Below, piece by piece: positions 35,366 through 44,852 of a stretch of 64,000 nucleotides of DNA. Source of the stretch: an uncultured Nitrospirota bacterium (lineage in GTDB: Bacteria; Nitrospirota; Nitrospiria; Nitrospirales; UBA8639). Every line of letters starts with the position of its first letter. Positions within the stretch are counted from its first letter, which is position 1. The notes under the pieces were generated by a model. That model was not told the origin of the DNA and did no database searches. It saw only the letters and a list, made by a program, of their open reading frames with translations. The stretch spans positions 221,545 through 285,544 of the forward strand of contig CAKZPV010000032.1 in the NCBI GenBank assembly GCA_937139405.1. The letters are read 5' to 3'. The position numbers and the translations under genes are program-made.

Positions 35366-36709
35366 TTATCCAGATATCCCAGAAGATCCCTTTATCCGAG
35401 AAACCGTCATCCTTCCCATGTTGTGACTATGCTTCCGAAGCCACCACATTTGCACACTGATCCCAGTCAGCGTCGCAGCGACGCCCACATACAAACCAGT
35501 AATTTGACCATATACAACTCCTAGGAATAACAGGGATGAACTGCCTAGCAAATACAAACTCACGGCCTGTGTGACGTAAGTTGTTGCCCCTCGATAGACC
35601 AGTTCTCCTTGGAAGTAACTTTCCCATGGACTCAGTGCCGGCAAGATTACAGCCATCCAGAGAGCAGTACTGGCAAGAGCAGCAAGCTCCGAACTTAAAG
35701 CGGCAACCGACTCAAACCATATGACGGAAAGCGGAGTCGCTGCGATCAACACCAAAGTCCCGCTCGCACCAAGAGAAACCAACCACACAAATTGCTTCAA
35801 AGGACGAAAAAATTCTGATCGATCAGAAAACGTCACCACCACTTCCTGGACTGCAATTCCGACACTTCGAAACATAAATGTGAGTCCACCCAATACTGGC
35901 CATACTGCTAAGGAATCCAACGCTCGTGGCATACGACTGATTGCGGCACTTCCAATAGAAATTGTGGCTAACGTGATCAGAGGTGTGAGGGCTAATGGCC
36001 AATAAAATCTACTCAAGCGTTGAAGCGTCAGTGGATGCTCTGCAACAGGATGGTTTTGTTGTAAACCTCGTACAAGTGGGCGAACACACCAGAACATAAA
36101 GCCCGCTTCAGCGATCACGCCGGCTGACAATGCTGCTGTGGCCACAATTACTCCGGAAATGCTTACCATGAGCAAGCCAACTAGCAACACTGATGCACTC
36201 ACAGCTAATCGAATTAAGGTTCCCACGCCCACCAAGCGTGTTTTCCCTCCACGAATAATCAAGCCCTGCCAGAACCTCCTCACAGCAATCGCCATGGTCC
36301 ATGGCGTCATCATTTGTAAACCCATTCTGGCTGGCTCCCAAATACTCTCTGGCGCGCCTAATAATGTTTCAATGACCACGCTATACAAAGGTGTAAAAGC
36401 TAGAACCACATGAAGCAGGGTGAGGCACCCTCCTAACGTCAGAATAAAATTTCGCATGAGACGATAGGCAGGCCAGTCTTTGCATAAGGCCGTAGAAGCC
36501 ACCAAGAACATAATAATCGGCGCTTCAATCAATAGAGAGAGCGGAAAAACCACTCCACCATAGGCAGCTAAATGAATTTCTGGGTTAGCTAAGCGAGACA
36601 CTGTTGCGGCCACGAGTAACAGTTCCACTCCCATGAGCAACCAACTGCCGGCTAAGGGCCACCACGTGCGAAAAATTAGAGCTAAAGGAGAAGGACCAGA
36701 ATGTGGCAC
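35366..36709 (-). CDS. MATE/MOP-superfamily membrane protein
   Basis: A 447-residue integral membrane protein with about 12 hydrophobic segments and few charges inside them. The early segment TWWPLAGSWLLMGVELLLVA and the Arg/Trp-rich RRFWQGLIIRGGKTRLVGVG in the centre recall the MATE/MOP group, which includes the progressive-ankylosis-like branch. It could export a small molecule or flip a lipid-linked compound, but nothing in the sequence fixes a substrate. No cell-wall or sugar genes are adjacent. It precedes the third ATPase locus on the same strand, separated by about 197 bp. Confidence 0.7.
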   Translation of the reverse strand: MPHSGPSPLALIFRTWWPLAGSWLLMGVELLLVAATVSRLANPEIHLAAYGGVVFPLSLLIEAPIIMFLVASTALCKDWPAYRLMRNFILTLGGCLTLLHVVLAFTPLYSVVIETLLGAPESIWEPARMGLQMMTPWTMAIAVRRFWQGLIIRGGKTRLVGVGTLIRLAVSASVLLVGLLMVSISGVIVATAALSAGVIAEAGFMFWCVRPLVRGLQQNHPVAEHPLTLQRLSRFYWPLALTPLITLATISIGSAAISRMPRALDSLAVWPVLGGLTFMFRSVGIAVQEVVVTFSDRSEFFRPLKQFVWLVSLGASGTLVLIAATPLSVIWFESVAALSSELAALASTALWMAVILPALSPWESYFQGELVYRGATTYVTQAVSLYLLGSSSLLFLGVVYGQITGLYVGVAATLTGISVQMWWLRKHSHNMGRMTVSRIKGSSGISG

Positions 36710-36906
36710 GTCTAGTGAAATCTATATTGTGAAACCCACGAAGAAGCACATGACATTCAAGAGGAACTGATCAGGAATGAATAGGCTTAAGATTGAGGAG
36801 ACGCCTCAAAGAATAGGCCAGAATTTCTCTCTCACGAAAAACATTGGTGGCTAGCGCATCACTCCACACTAACACAGAGATGGCTTTTGCCACCACTCAG
36901 TATTAG

Positions 36907-39486
36907 TTAGGAGGTAGGAGTGCTTGAAGATTCTGATGCCGTTGAACTGCCGACAGCCACTAGTGCCGCTTTTTCTTCGGGAGTCGTCGAAGACACTTCG
37001 TGGATAACTGGATCCTGCACAGAATGACAGGATTCAGCCGTTGGTGTTTCCGAAACATCTTGCGTTTCTTCATAGGAAGGCTTCCACGAAGACACTTCAA
37101 TTTCACATTCTTCCCCAGGATACAAGCGCAGGAAATCCCATTCCGTCACCCAACTCTTCACATATTTCCGCATACTAGTTTCGGGGATAATAATGGCTGG
37201 ATTCTCTGAAGCATCATCCCACATACGCCATCCATGCCCCTTGAGGTGGAGGCCACGAATGACCTGATGAATTTCCTGAATGGTGTCTGACGAAGGCTGG
37301 CCTAATGGCATTCCCTGAGATTTAAGCAGTTGCATCCCTTTCTCAGCTTTATCTGCCAAGACTCGATCCTTATCGGTGTCTTTATTTCGAAGCTTCGCCA
37401 ACATTTTCACACTATCGCCTTTTTTCTCTAAAATTTCTTCACGAAAATCATTCGTTAAAGCAAGCACCGTTCCAAGACCTGGCAACATTTGACCATCATC
37501 CATATTCATCAATCGTGCGACTTCCGCATAGGACTTGGCTCGTTGATTCACTGAATAGCGCCCTATCAGTTCAGCTTCATCAATTAATAATATCCACCCA
37601 GCATAACCAGCAGCCTGCATCAAACGGGCTGCAAATTGAAACCGTTGAAGAGCAAGATCGGTTGCTGACACTCGTCCAAACGTATATTGACCCCCAAAGC
37701 CAGCTTCCTGTAGATATTTTTTTAAATCTCCGACCCCTATTGGATCACCAGTCCAATACCGAGCCATTCGATAGCTTAATTCCATATCTGAACTCATCCG
37801 TTCGTTTAGCAATAATGTCGCCGCAAACCGAGAATCGATTTGATTATCTGGATTATTTGCCCATGCCACTAATTCTTTATAGCGAGGCGTCCACACATCA
37901 CATTCGCCGGCAATTTCTGCAAATACTTCTCCCTGTTTATTGGGAACGATGGCCGACTCAATAGCCGAATAAAAGAGGCGAACAGGATGATACAGCGGCG
38001 TTTCCTTACTGATCACGATACGACTACAGATAAAATTCTCGTCAAGAGCCAAATGCTGTAAATATTCGAGTACATGAGATTTACCACTACCAAACTCACC
38101 TTCAAGAACCATCCCACGAGGGCAAGGCCCCGTCGTGATATTTTGTTGTGTGGCCTCCAAGAGCCGACGAAACCGTCCTTCGACCTCTGGCTGCATGCAA
38201 CCCAATGCCGTCACAACCTGTTTATTCGGTACACCTGCTCTCAGACCTTCAACCGCACGCCGAGCTTCGACATCGGGAACAGTGCCATGCCCTTGAAGCG
38301 TGGGCGGGGCGAGTTGCGTTGATCCATTCTGACCTGGTTCTTGACCTTGAATACGCACCAAAGAAGCCAAGGGGTTCTGTCGATGCTTCGGACGTATATC
38401 ATCCCAGACTCGCAGCTTCAACGCTTCGTACCGGTCAACTCCTCGACGGGTATCCGTCAAAAATTCTTGAGGAGCTAATACCGTCATCAATAGACCTTCA
38501 ATTTCATCAGAAGTATCCAAAAACTGGCGGAGCAATTCAAATAAATCCATGGTAGCCGAAGGAGTAAACGACAATGAACCATCTGTTGGAGATTGCTCGC
38601 GTTTACCAAAATACCGGGAGATATCAAGAGATAAAATCAGTCCACCTCTTCCGGTTAATCGCAACCACCGAGTTAAGGAGGTCAACATATGCCGCGCATT
38701 GTGACGAGCCACCTTTTGATAGATCATGGCCTTCTTCACCCCAGAGATAAGACGAAGGTCGCCACGGAGCCATTCCTTGACGGAATTAGCTAAAACCTGA
38801 TCAGCACCACCGGCCTCAAACTGTGCCAAACATAAACAGATCATTGCCATGCGGAATTCCCGACAAAGGCCAGAATCACCTTCAATAGATTTTTCCAGCC
38901 ACGTTTGGACATCCCTGCGCAACATGGGCTCTTTCCGCTCGTTCAACGCGGCAACTTGCCGCAAGGAAAATTCATGTCGATTTACAGGAATTTGGTACCC
39001 ATGCTCCTCTAACAAACGAAGCACAAAACGATAAGCTAAATCGTCCCAATCCACATGCTTCGCCACCTTGTGGAACAACCGCTCAACCAAATGCACTTTG
39101 GTGTACCGAGCATCGACTTTGGCGAAAATGTAGCCTTCAGTATCGGCCATACCATTTAACGCCTGCTGGCAATTTGCAAGGGAATCCTGATCTGGAAAAA
39201 CTGCAACTTTGATGGCTCCACCACCTTCTCGTACAAAGCTTTGTAAATATTCTTGTTGAAGCACACCCAGCCAATCTCGGCTCGCCATATTAAACAATGG
39301 CATCTCTTTTCCTTTAGGTTTCCTTGGAGACGACTTCTTCGTGACAACAGTCGAGTTGGCCGCAGCAGTGGAAACACATGGTACATCTTCTACCTTTGCC
39401 TCCAGATCTAAAGAATTCGTCAGATTAAGCGGGTTTTCATCTTTCAAAGACTGCAGTCGATTTAACGCGTCGATTAATTTACTCAT
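36907..39486 (-). CDS. BrxD/DUF2791-like P-loop ATPase, paralogue C
   Basis: An 859-residue paralogue of the two ATPases at the left edge. Walker A (GEFGSGKSHVLEYL) is near residue 462 and Walker B (GWILLIDEAE) near 630. The N-terminal lobe (LQQEYLQSFVREGGGAIKVA) and the end motif TSMRKYVKSWVTEWDFLRLY are conserved. It has an added N-terminal region of about 75 residues with KLIDALNRLQSLKDENPLN. The C-terminal tail of about 65 residues is Ser/Thr/Glu-rich and probably unstructured. ATG 39486 is preferred over GTG 39510 because AGGGA lies seven bases before it. It follows a DUF6499/DUF2285-like gene by about 107 bp in the same direction. Confidence 0.75.
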   Translation of the reverse strand: MSKLIDALNRLQSLKDENPLNLTNSLDLEAKVEDVPCVSTAAANSTVVTKKSSPRKPKGKEMPLFNMASRDWLGVLQQEYLQSFVREGGGAIKVAVFPDQDSLANCQQALNGMADTEGYIFAKVDARYTKVHLVERLFHKVAKHVDWDDLAYRFVLRLLEEHGYQIPVNRHEFSLRQVAALNERKEPMLRRDVQTWLEKSIEGDSGLCREFRMAMICLCLAQFEAGGADQVLANSVKEWLRGDLRLISGVKKAMIYQKVARHNARHMLTSLTRWLRLTGRGGLILSLDISRYFGKREQSPTDGSLSFTPSATMDLFELLRQFLDTSDEIEGLLMTVLAPQEFLTDTRRGVDRYEALKLRVWDDIRPKHRQNPLASLVRIQGQEPGQNGSTQLAPPTLQGHGTVPDVEARRAVEGLRAGVPNKQVVTALGCMQPEVEGRFRRLLEATQQNITTGPCPRGMVLEGEFGSGKSHVLEYLQHLALDENFICSRIVISKETPLYHPVRLFYSAIESAIVPNKQGEVFAEIAGECDVWTPRYKELVAWANNPDNQIDSRFAATLLLNERMSSDMELSYRMARYWTGDPIGVGDLKKYLQEAGFGGQYTFGRVSATDLALQRFQFAARLMQAAGYAGWILLIDEAELIGRYSVNQRAKSYAEVARLMNMDDGQMLPGLGTVLALTNDFREEILEKKGDSVKMLAKLRNKDTDKDRVLADKAEKGMQLLKSQGMPLGQPSSDTIQEIHQVIRGLHLKGHGWRMWDDASENPAIIIPETSMRKYVKSWVTEWDFLRLYPGEECEIEVSSWKPSYEETQDVSETPTAESCHSVQDPVIHEVSSTTPEEKAALVAVGSSTASESSSTPTS

Positions 39487-39593
39487 GTTTGTTCCCTGCT
39501 TTTCGTTCACGACATGTGGACATCAGATCACCGGATAAGACCTTGTCATTCAATGACTGATGTATTTCAGAAATACGCGCTTGCATTTTCACC

Positions 39594-40334
39594 CTACAAA
39601 GGAAAATGGAGACTAATTTGACAGGCTTGTTTATATAGTTGGGCAATGCGAGCTTCAGCGACATCATCGTCTTGGATATCTAAAAGTCGGCCGCCAATCT
39701 CTCGAAATGGAATGCCAGCCTCAACTCCATCAAGCACACGCAAGTACAAGGGCCATTCATCTCGAGATTTTCTCCGCTCAAGGTTCCGGCCAACTTGATG
39801 TTCTTGCCATTCCAATAGATCGGCTTGCACCTTATCAAATTGTGGAGAGAGGGGTTTTTTGAGATCAAACACTGCAGCGACACGCCATTCAGATAAACAC
39901 AAATTAATTTCTTCACCTCCACCTAACCAATCTGGCCCCTGACCGAAGTAAATTCGCCCATAATTGGAATCAAACGACAACATCCAGGGTTTCGAGATGG
40001 CAGGGTTTGAAAGTCCACTCAAATGATATTTTTCTAAAGAATTTGGCATACGGGCTTTAAAAGCCGGATGATCTGGAGGGAAAACTTTTTTTCGATAACG
40101 TGTGGGATAGTTAGGATCGTTCGCACATGCGACGTCATATTCATACGTCGACTGATAATACTTTTCCCAATCTTGTCGATAATCGGCACGACGACGAAGA
40201 AACTCCCATCGCCAAAACGTATCATTCAGACTTTCTGCTCGTGGATACGTTTCCTCCTCAGCCCAATTGGGCTCGGTCTCTGTCTGGACTTGTTGACCTT
40301 TCATGTCTTTTTCAGGACGACCGTTTCCATGCAT
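39594..40334 (-). CDS. DUF6499/DUF2285-like protein upstream of ATPase C
   Basis: A 246-residue protein. FWRWEFLRRRADYRQDWEKY (about residues 41-60) matches the DUF6499 pattern (W-E-F-L-R-R-x-x-x-Y-R-x-D-W). The C-terminal WPLYLRVLDGVEAGIPFREI is like DUF2285, where a short helical motif ends in a helix-turn-helix. Such proteins are usually found in conjugative or integrative elements, as I recall, and are described as regulator-like. Here it precedes an ATPase gene rather than transfer genes. It may be a DNA-binding partner or regulator of ATPase C. No transposase or integrase is nearby. Confidence 0.6.
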   Translation of the reverse strand: MHGNGRPEKDMKGQQVQTETEPNWAEEETYPRAESLNDTFWRWEFLRRRADYRQDWEKYYQSTYEYDVACANDPNYPTRYRKKVFPPDHPAFKARMPNSLEKYHLSGLSNPAISKPWMLSFDSNYGRIYFGQGPDWLGGGEEINLCLSEWRVAAVFDLKKPLSPQFDKVQADLLEWQEHQVGRNLERRKSRDEWPLYLRVLDGVEAGIPFREIGGRLLDIQDDDVAEARIAQLYKQACQISLHFPL

Positions 40335-40547
40335 GGCGCACCATCTCTTCTTTCTATCACAACAAAAAAATTCTCACTGGAACCATCAGGAAATCTAAAA
40401 GCACCGAGATCTTTCCCAAATATTCAGATCTTCCAGACAACCAACCGCCTAGAAGACGCAGCAAGACAAAAATTACTCTAGCGACAAAACAGCTAAGGAT
40501 TTAACAGATCAAGCAGGCAGGGACGACAAAACCGGAAGAACAAGGAC

Positions 40548-40679
40548 TTACATGTGAGAAGGAAATCTGGTTCTTCGCTGTGCCCAGGATATGCCGTGCA
40601 CCCAACCAAACCAGGAAAGCACAGCCACGAAACAGGCTAAAAAAACCATGGCTAAGACAAAACAGACTTTCCCTAACAT
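40548..40679 (-). CDS. Predicted 43-residue membrane protein
   Basis: From ATG 40679 this reads MLGKVCFVLAMVFLACFVAV followed by LSWFGWVHGISWAQRRTRF and a short end. That is one membrane helix with a basic, aromatic C-terminal side, which would face the cytoplasm. A GGGGGA site lies about eight bases before the ATG, and a good promoter lies at 40722-40750. The overlapping longer frame (40501-40695) has no such support. I do not recognise a family. It lies between the DUF6499-like gene and glnS. Confidence 0.55.
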   Translation of the reverse strand: MLGKVCFVLAMVFLACFVAVLSWFGWVHGISWAQRRTRFPSHM

Positions 40680-40721
40680 GTGGAAGATCCCCCAACGAAG
40701 CGGCTCTTCATTCCTGCCATC

Positions 40722-40750
40722 TCTATAATGTATCGGCAGGAATCTGACAA
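40722..40750 (-). promoter_or_regulatory. Sigma-70-like promoter of the 43-residue gene
   Basis: Read on the minus strand, TTGTCA (40750-40745) is followed after 17 bases by TATAGA (40727-40722). The -35 matches consensus at five of six positions, the -10 at four. The expected start gives a leader of about 35 bases before ATG 40679. Confidence 0.5.
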
Positions 40751-41105
40751 GTCTTTACTTAAAACCCCAAACAGACTTTCTCAAGTCTCAGGAATATGAC
40801 TGCATATGTAAATTTTACACATCCAAGAAGACCATTTCATATCATTGATTACGCCTAGGTATAAACTGAATGAGCGACTCATCACAATTGGAAGGAGAAA
40901 AAATCGCTATTCAGAGACAAGGATGAGAGAAAAAGAACGGACAATTGAGAGAAGAGGTCAATCCAAAGGCCATGGTCATGAAGAAGATTGTTAAATGAAA
41001 ATCAAGGGAAAGCTCAGATTTTCATCAGAAAATTGTCCAGGCTTAGAATTCCTGGAATGAATGTGTTGAAATTCTAGTACAGAAGGAAAAGTCGCAAAGA
41101 GCTGC
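40751..41105. other. 355-bp stretch downstream of glnS without a supported gene
   Basis: No frame has protein-like composition together with a ribosome site. The stretch should hold the glnS terminator, but no hairpin with a T-run stands out. Confidence 0.35.
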
Positions 41106-42794
41106 TTATGTCTTCTGAACTTTCGCCCAAGAATCACGAAGAGGAACCGTTCGATTAAACACCAGCTTCTGATCATTCGAATCAGGGTCCAAGCAGAAAT
41201 ACCCCTGTCGTTCAAACTGAAACCGACTACCAATTGTCGCTTGCTTTAAACTAAGCTCAGTCCAACATGTTGACAGAACTTGTAACGAACAGGGATTAAG
41301 CAGAGGCTGAGCATCAGGTAATTGCCGATCAGCGCCGTCAGATGAGCCAGTGAATAAGGACTCATACAATCGAACTTCAGCTGGCAGAGCATGATGAGCA
41401 GAAACCCAATGGATCGTTCCTTTGACTTTTCGTCCAGCTTGCGTACCTCCGCGTTTAGAATCTGGATCAAATGTACATCGTATAGCCGTAATCTCTCCTG
41501 TTCGTTCATCTTTTACGACCTCGACGCACCGAATGATATAGGCATACCGAAGACGAACTTCCTGACCAGGGGACAATCGAAAAAACTTTTTGGGTGGATT
41601 TTCCAAAAAATCAGTGGCTTCAATATAGATCTCTCGTGTAAACGAAAGCTGTCGAGTCCCCTGACTCACATCTTCAGGATTATTCACCGCCTCAACTTCC
41701 TCGACCTGTCCCGCAGGATAATTTTCAATGATCACTTTCAAGGGTTGCAGTACTGCCATGACCCGAGGGGCAGAACGATTCAAATCTTCTCGAATCGCAT
41801 GCTCTAACAGGGCCATCTCTATCACACTATCCCGCTTTGCCACGCCAACTCGTTCACAAAAATTCCGAATGGCTTCGGGAGTGTACCCACGACGTCGAAG
41901 GCCCTTAATGGTGGGCATTCGAGGATCGTCCCATCCCTGGACCGCCCCCTCTTCCACCAATTGAAGAAGTTTTCTCTTACTCAGAACAGTATGGGCAAGA
42001 TTTAAGCGAGCAAACTCAATTTGCTGTGAATGACAGGAAACCTCACATTCGCGAAGTACCCAATCATATAAAGGACGATGGTCTTCAAACTCCAAGGTAC
42101 ATAAGGAATGCGTAATACCCTCTAAAGCATCAGAGAGCGGGTGAGCAAAATCATACGTCGGGTAAATACACCACGCATCTCCTGTACGATAGTGAGTCCC
42201 TCTGCGTATACGATATAATGCGGGGTCCCGCAAATTAATATTGGGCGAGGCCATATCGATCTTGGCACGTAACACACAGGACCCTTCCTCAAATTCCCCT
42301 GACCGCATTCGGGAAAATAAATCGAGGTTATCTTTAAGAGATCGCTGGCGATGAGGGCTTTCTTTTCCTGCTTCTGTCAAAGTCCCTCGATGTTCTCGAA
42401 CTTCTTCAGCCGTTAAGCTATCCACATACGCTTGACCTTTTCGAATAAGCTTCTCCGCAAACTCATACAGCAATTCAAAGTAGTCCGAGGCATAAGACAC
42501 CCGCTCTCCCCAATCAAATCCTAACCATCGAACATCGTCTTGAATCGACTGTACATAACCCATATGTTCTTTGGTTGGATTAGTATCGTCTAACCGTAGA
42601 TTACAGCGGCCACCAAATTCTTGGGCTATACCAAAATTCAAACAGATGGATTTGGCATGGCCAATGTGCAAATGCCCATTCGGTTCTGGTGGAAATCGTG
42701 TACGTATACGTTGACCGAATCGTTGAGATTCTTGATCGGCAAGAATCTTTGCCCGAATAAAATCAACTGGAGAATGGTGGTCTAAAGATGGCAT
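41106..42794 (-). CDS. glnS: Glutaminyl-tRNA synthetase
   Basis: A 562-residue class I synthetase that charges tRNA-Gln with glutamine. It has [20 protein letters not shown] (HIGH motif, about residues 36-55), [10 protein letters not shown], and [11 protein letters not shown] in the place of KMSKS. Two C-terminal beta-barrel anticodon-binding domains include [16 protein letters not shown] and [15 protein letters not shown]. The length and order match bacterial GlnRS. Its presence implies direct Gln-tRNA charging rather than only the GatCAB route. It lies between the DUF4268-like gene and the third ATPase locus on one strand, with gaps of hundreds of bases. Confidence 0.95.
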   Translation of the reverse strand: MPSLDHHSPVDFIRAKILADQESQRFGQRIRTRFPPEPNGHLHIGHAKSICLNFGIAQEFGGRCNLRLDDTNPTKEHMGYVQSIQDDVRWLGFDWGERVSYASDYFELLYEFAEKLIRKGQAYVDSLTAEEVREHRGTLTEAGKESPHRQRSLKDNLDLFSRMRSGEFEEGSCVLRAKIDMASPNINLRDPALYRIRRGTHYRTGDAWCIYPTYDFAHPLSDALEGITHSLCTLEFEDHRPLYDWVLRECEVSCHSQQIEFARLNLAHTVLSKRKLLQLVEEGAVQGWDDPRMPTIKGLRRRGYTPEAIRNFCERVGVAKRDSVIEMALLEHAIREDLNRSAPRVMAVLQPLKVIIENYPAGQVEEVEAVNNPEDVSQGTRQLSFTREIYIEATDFLENPPKKFFRLSPGQEVRLRYAYIIRCVEVVKDERTGEITAIRCTFDPDSKRGGTQAGRKVKGTIHWVSAHHALPAEVRLYESLFTGSSDGADRQLPDAQPLLNPCSLQVLSTCWTELSLKQATIGSRFQFERQGYFCLDPDSNDQKLVFNRTVPLRDSWAKVQKT

Positions 42795-43296
42795 AGATAA
42801 AGGTCCCGTTAGATCTTTCTCGCAAAAAAGTCCATAGATGCTCTAGAAGCATTCAATACCAGTTGCTGCAGGGAATGGCCAAAAAAGCCAATTGAGTAAG
42901 GCCACAGCGATTTTGACACACGGAGCGTACTGTCAGTACCTGAACACGACAAAATGGCGAGAACGCCGCTAGTGGGCTTTTTCAACATTTCCATAAATAA
43001 GGGCATGCAGAATACCGAATACGTCAGGTGCTGTCTAGGAAGAAGCGAAACAAGTCGTGTGCGCTAAGGAGCGCCGCTTAGGAGCGAAAGGCTACCCTAG
43101 CACTAGACATTTCAAGAAAGAAGAAAGGAGACAACTTCTCTGGCAAAAAGCGCTTTTCGGATGGAAATAGACCGTCATTTATTGGTCATGAAATTCGAAG
43201 ATGAGATTTCCAGGAATTTTCAAACCACTCCCAGGGAGAGAGTGTTGGATGCTCCATATAGTCTGAGTCTCAACCCTGAGTTTGGCTTGCTGATTT
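42795..43296. repeat. 502-bp gene-free region holding a likely dispersed intergenic repeat
   Basis: About 42820-43010 resembles an intergenic element I associate with Nitrospira genomes: a segment centred on the inverted repeat GTACTG-T-CAGTAC (42927-42939), then a GGGCTTTTTCAACATTT stretch. The spurious frame across it (42809-43006) is typical of such elements. The remaining part to 43296 has short repeats such as GCTAAGGAGCGC and GCTTAGGAGCGA (about 43060-43085) and no gene. The identity of the element is recalled, not searched. Confidence 0.4.
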
Positions 43297-43980
43297 TTAC
43301 GAGAAGGTTTTCGTATAGACGAAGTTCTGACGAACAGAGACACCATCTTTAGAGCCCCCCCCCCCTTTACCTTGGGGCGGCGGCGCACTCACTTTTTCCT
43401 TTGCGGCCTTTACAGGCTCTTCTTTTTTTGGCTTGGGTTCCGGAATATCCTTGGGAACAGCCTCACTCGTCGATTCAGTTTCATCTTGTCCGTTTTTCAA
43501 TTGCCGAGCCCACATGTTCGGCTGACACACGACGTTGAAATTTGGGGCAGGCACCGAATCATCAATCCTCCATAATTCCAATTCCGTAGCATAAAAATTT
43601 ACGTCATCACGTGAAACCATGTTCAGCCAATCCAAACTCTGTCGAATGGCAGCAGTGATTTCTTGTCCCACACAGATAATAGCCTTCGCCTCTAAGCCGG
43701 CAGCATACATAATCATTTTCCCAAGTGATTCTGGGTTAATCTCATCCATATGCCCTAAGACAATCACATAATGTCCTCGCGTCACATCTTTAGCCAACAC
43801 ACCGCCAGCTAATGTATCTAAAGGAATCTCTTCGCCAGCAATCTTCAAGGTGAGCTCCAAGGACTCCCCCAACATCTCTAAAATTTCTTCTTGCTGCAGC
43901 CACGAAGCAAACCCATCGACTTCATTGCCCCAAACTTCATTTAAATTAATTTTTTTGAGCTTTCCAACCGGTTTTGCCAT
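43297..43980 (-). CDS. DUF4268-like protein with degenerate nuclease core and homopolymer tract
   Basis: A 227-residue protein. Residues 1-170 follow the N-terminal domain of DUF4268 proteins closely: LNEVWGNEVDGFASWLQQEE, then MIMYAAGLEAKAIICVGQEI, LDWLNMVSRDDVNFYATELE and VCQPNMWARQL. In active family members the core has D-I-x-A and I-E-N-Q; here those positions read GGVLAKD and IVLGHM, so the catalytic Asp and Glu appear lost. The C-terminal 55 residues are Lys/Pro/Glu-rich and contain GKGGGGSKDG, encoded by an 11-G run. GAGGG lies five bases before the ATG. It precedes glnS on the same strand. It might be a DNA-binding remnant of a restriction-type protein. Confidence 0.7.
   Translation of the reverse strand: MAKPVGKLKKINLNEVWGNEVDGFASWLQQEEILEMLGESLELTLKIAGEEIPLDTLAGGVLAKDVTRGHYVIVLGHMDEINPESLGKMIMYAAGLEAKAIICVGQEITAAIRQSLDWLNMVSRDDVNFYATELELWRIDDSVPAPNFNVVCQPNMWARQLKNGQDETESTSEAVPKDIPEPKPKKEEPVKAAKEKVSAPPPQGKGGGGSKDGVSVRQNFVYTKTFS
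43355..43365. repeat. 11-bp poly-C/poly-G tract inside the DUF4268-like gene
   Basis: Eleven consecutive C on the plus strand are eleven G on the coding strand, 18 codons before the stop. Such runs slip during replication. Loss of one G would open a frame to a stop at 43179; gain of one G would stop translation after one more residue. Confidence 0.85.
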
Positions 43981-44315
43981 AGCACCCTCAATTTCTTGAA
44001 ATTGTTGATCCTGATTGAGCTTTTTTAAAGAATGTATTGATTCTTATCGACCGAGCGAAGAAAAAGTTAAGACAAAAAGACGGAAACATCTCTTCGCGTG
44101 TAAGATTCTTGAGTCTTCTTCCTCGTTATCAATCTTGTTCTGCTATATGGAGTACCATTGCTCTTTTTTTTATTTACGTTACAATGATGATAGTTCATGG
44201 CCCAAGAATTGATTTTCTACAAAAAGCATTCTAGGCCAACATTCCCATAATACCCCTCTTTGACTATCCATATTCTAGGATAGGCGCGTTACATCTTTTA
44301 ACCGGAGGTTTGACA
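43981..44315. other. 335-bp AT-rich region between divergent genes
   Basis: No gene is supported. It should contain the promoters of the DUF4268-like gene (minus) and the lipoprotein gene (plus). A TTGACT at 44260-44265 has no -10 partner at the right distance. GGAGG at 44304-44308 is the lipoprotein ribosome site. Confidence 0.4.
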
Positions 44316-44612
44316 ATGAAACACATTCATGCTTTTGGCCTACACATGTTCTTAGCGAGTGCATTCATTGTTGGCGTCGTAGGATGTGGTGAACAACAAA
44401 CCGGGACGGCCGAGCAAGCAGGGAAAAAAATCGATCAAGCAATTGAAAAAGGAACCGCGTCGGTCAATGAGGCCGTAGAAAATACGGGAACGGCCATCAA
44501 TGAGGCTGCTGAAGGTGCAGGCGAAGCAGTAAGCAACACTCTTGAAAATACGGGAGAGGCCCTTAAAGGTGCTGGTGAGTCTGCGTCTGAAGCTGTAGGA
44601 CTAAAAGATTAA
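44316..44612 (+). CDS. Alanine-rich repeat lipoprotein
   Basis: From ATG 44316 (GGAGG seven bases upstream) the 98-residue product has a lipoprotein signal: LHMFLASAFIVGVVGC, with lipobox VVGC. The mature part is an imperfect repeat of about 11 residues, such as AVENTGTAINEAAEG and TLENTGEALKGAGES, rich in Ala, Gly and Glu. It should form an amphipathic helix like those in LEA-like or small stress-related lipoproteins. It has no enzymatic motif. A TTG at 44310 is in frame but adds only two residues. It stands alone. Confidence 0.75.
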   Translation: MKHIHAFGLHMFLASAFIVGVVGCGEQQTGTAEQAGKKIDQAIEKGTASVNEAVENTGTAINEAAEGAGEAVSNTLENTGEALKGAGESASEAVGLKD

Positions 44613-44852
44613 CGTACGCATCGACAATAAAAAAACTTCTACGTACATCGCTAATACAGAAACAAGAGAAGTGGTTGATGCCTGAGAATCAATCAAATGG
44701 ATGGGTGTATCCACGAGAAAGATTCAGCGAAAGACCTTTCTTCTGCCTACAACAATGATAAAATCATTCGATTGCATTGATCCGATTCTTCCCCTTATGC
44801 AACATTCATGATTTGTCTGATGACCACGAGAAAGCAAAGGAAAACACTTCAA

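Noticed and set aside
40501..40695. A 64-residue minus-strand frame
   Set aside because: The alternative frame 40548-40679 has the ribosome site at the right distance and a plausible membrane helix.
42809..43006. A 65-residue minus-strand frame as a gene
   Set aside because: It overlaps the probable intergenic repeat and has no ribosome site. Such translations are common across repeat copies.
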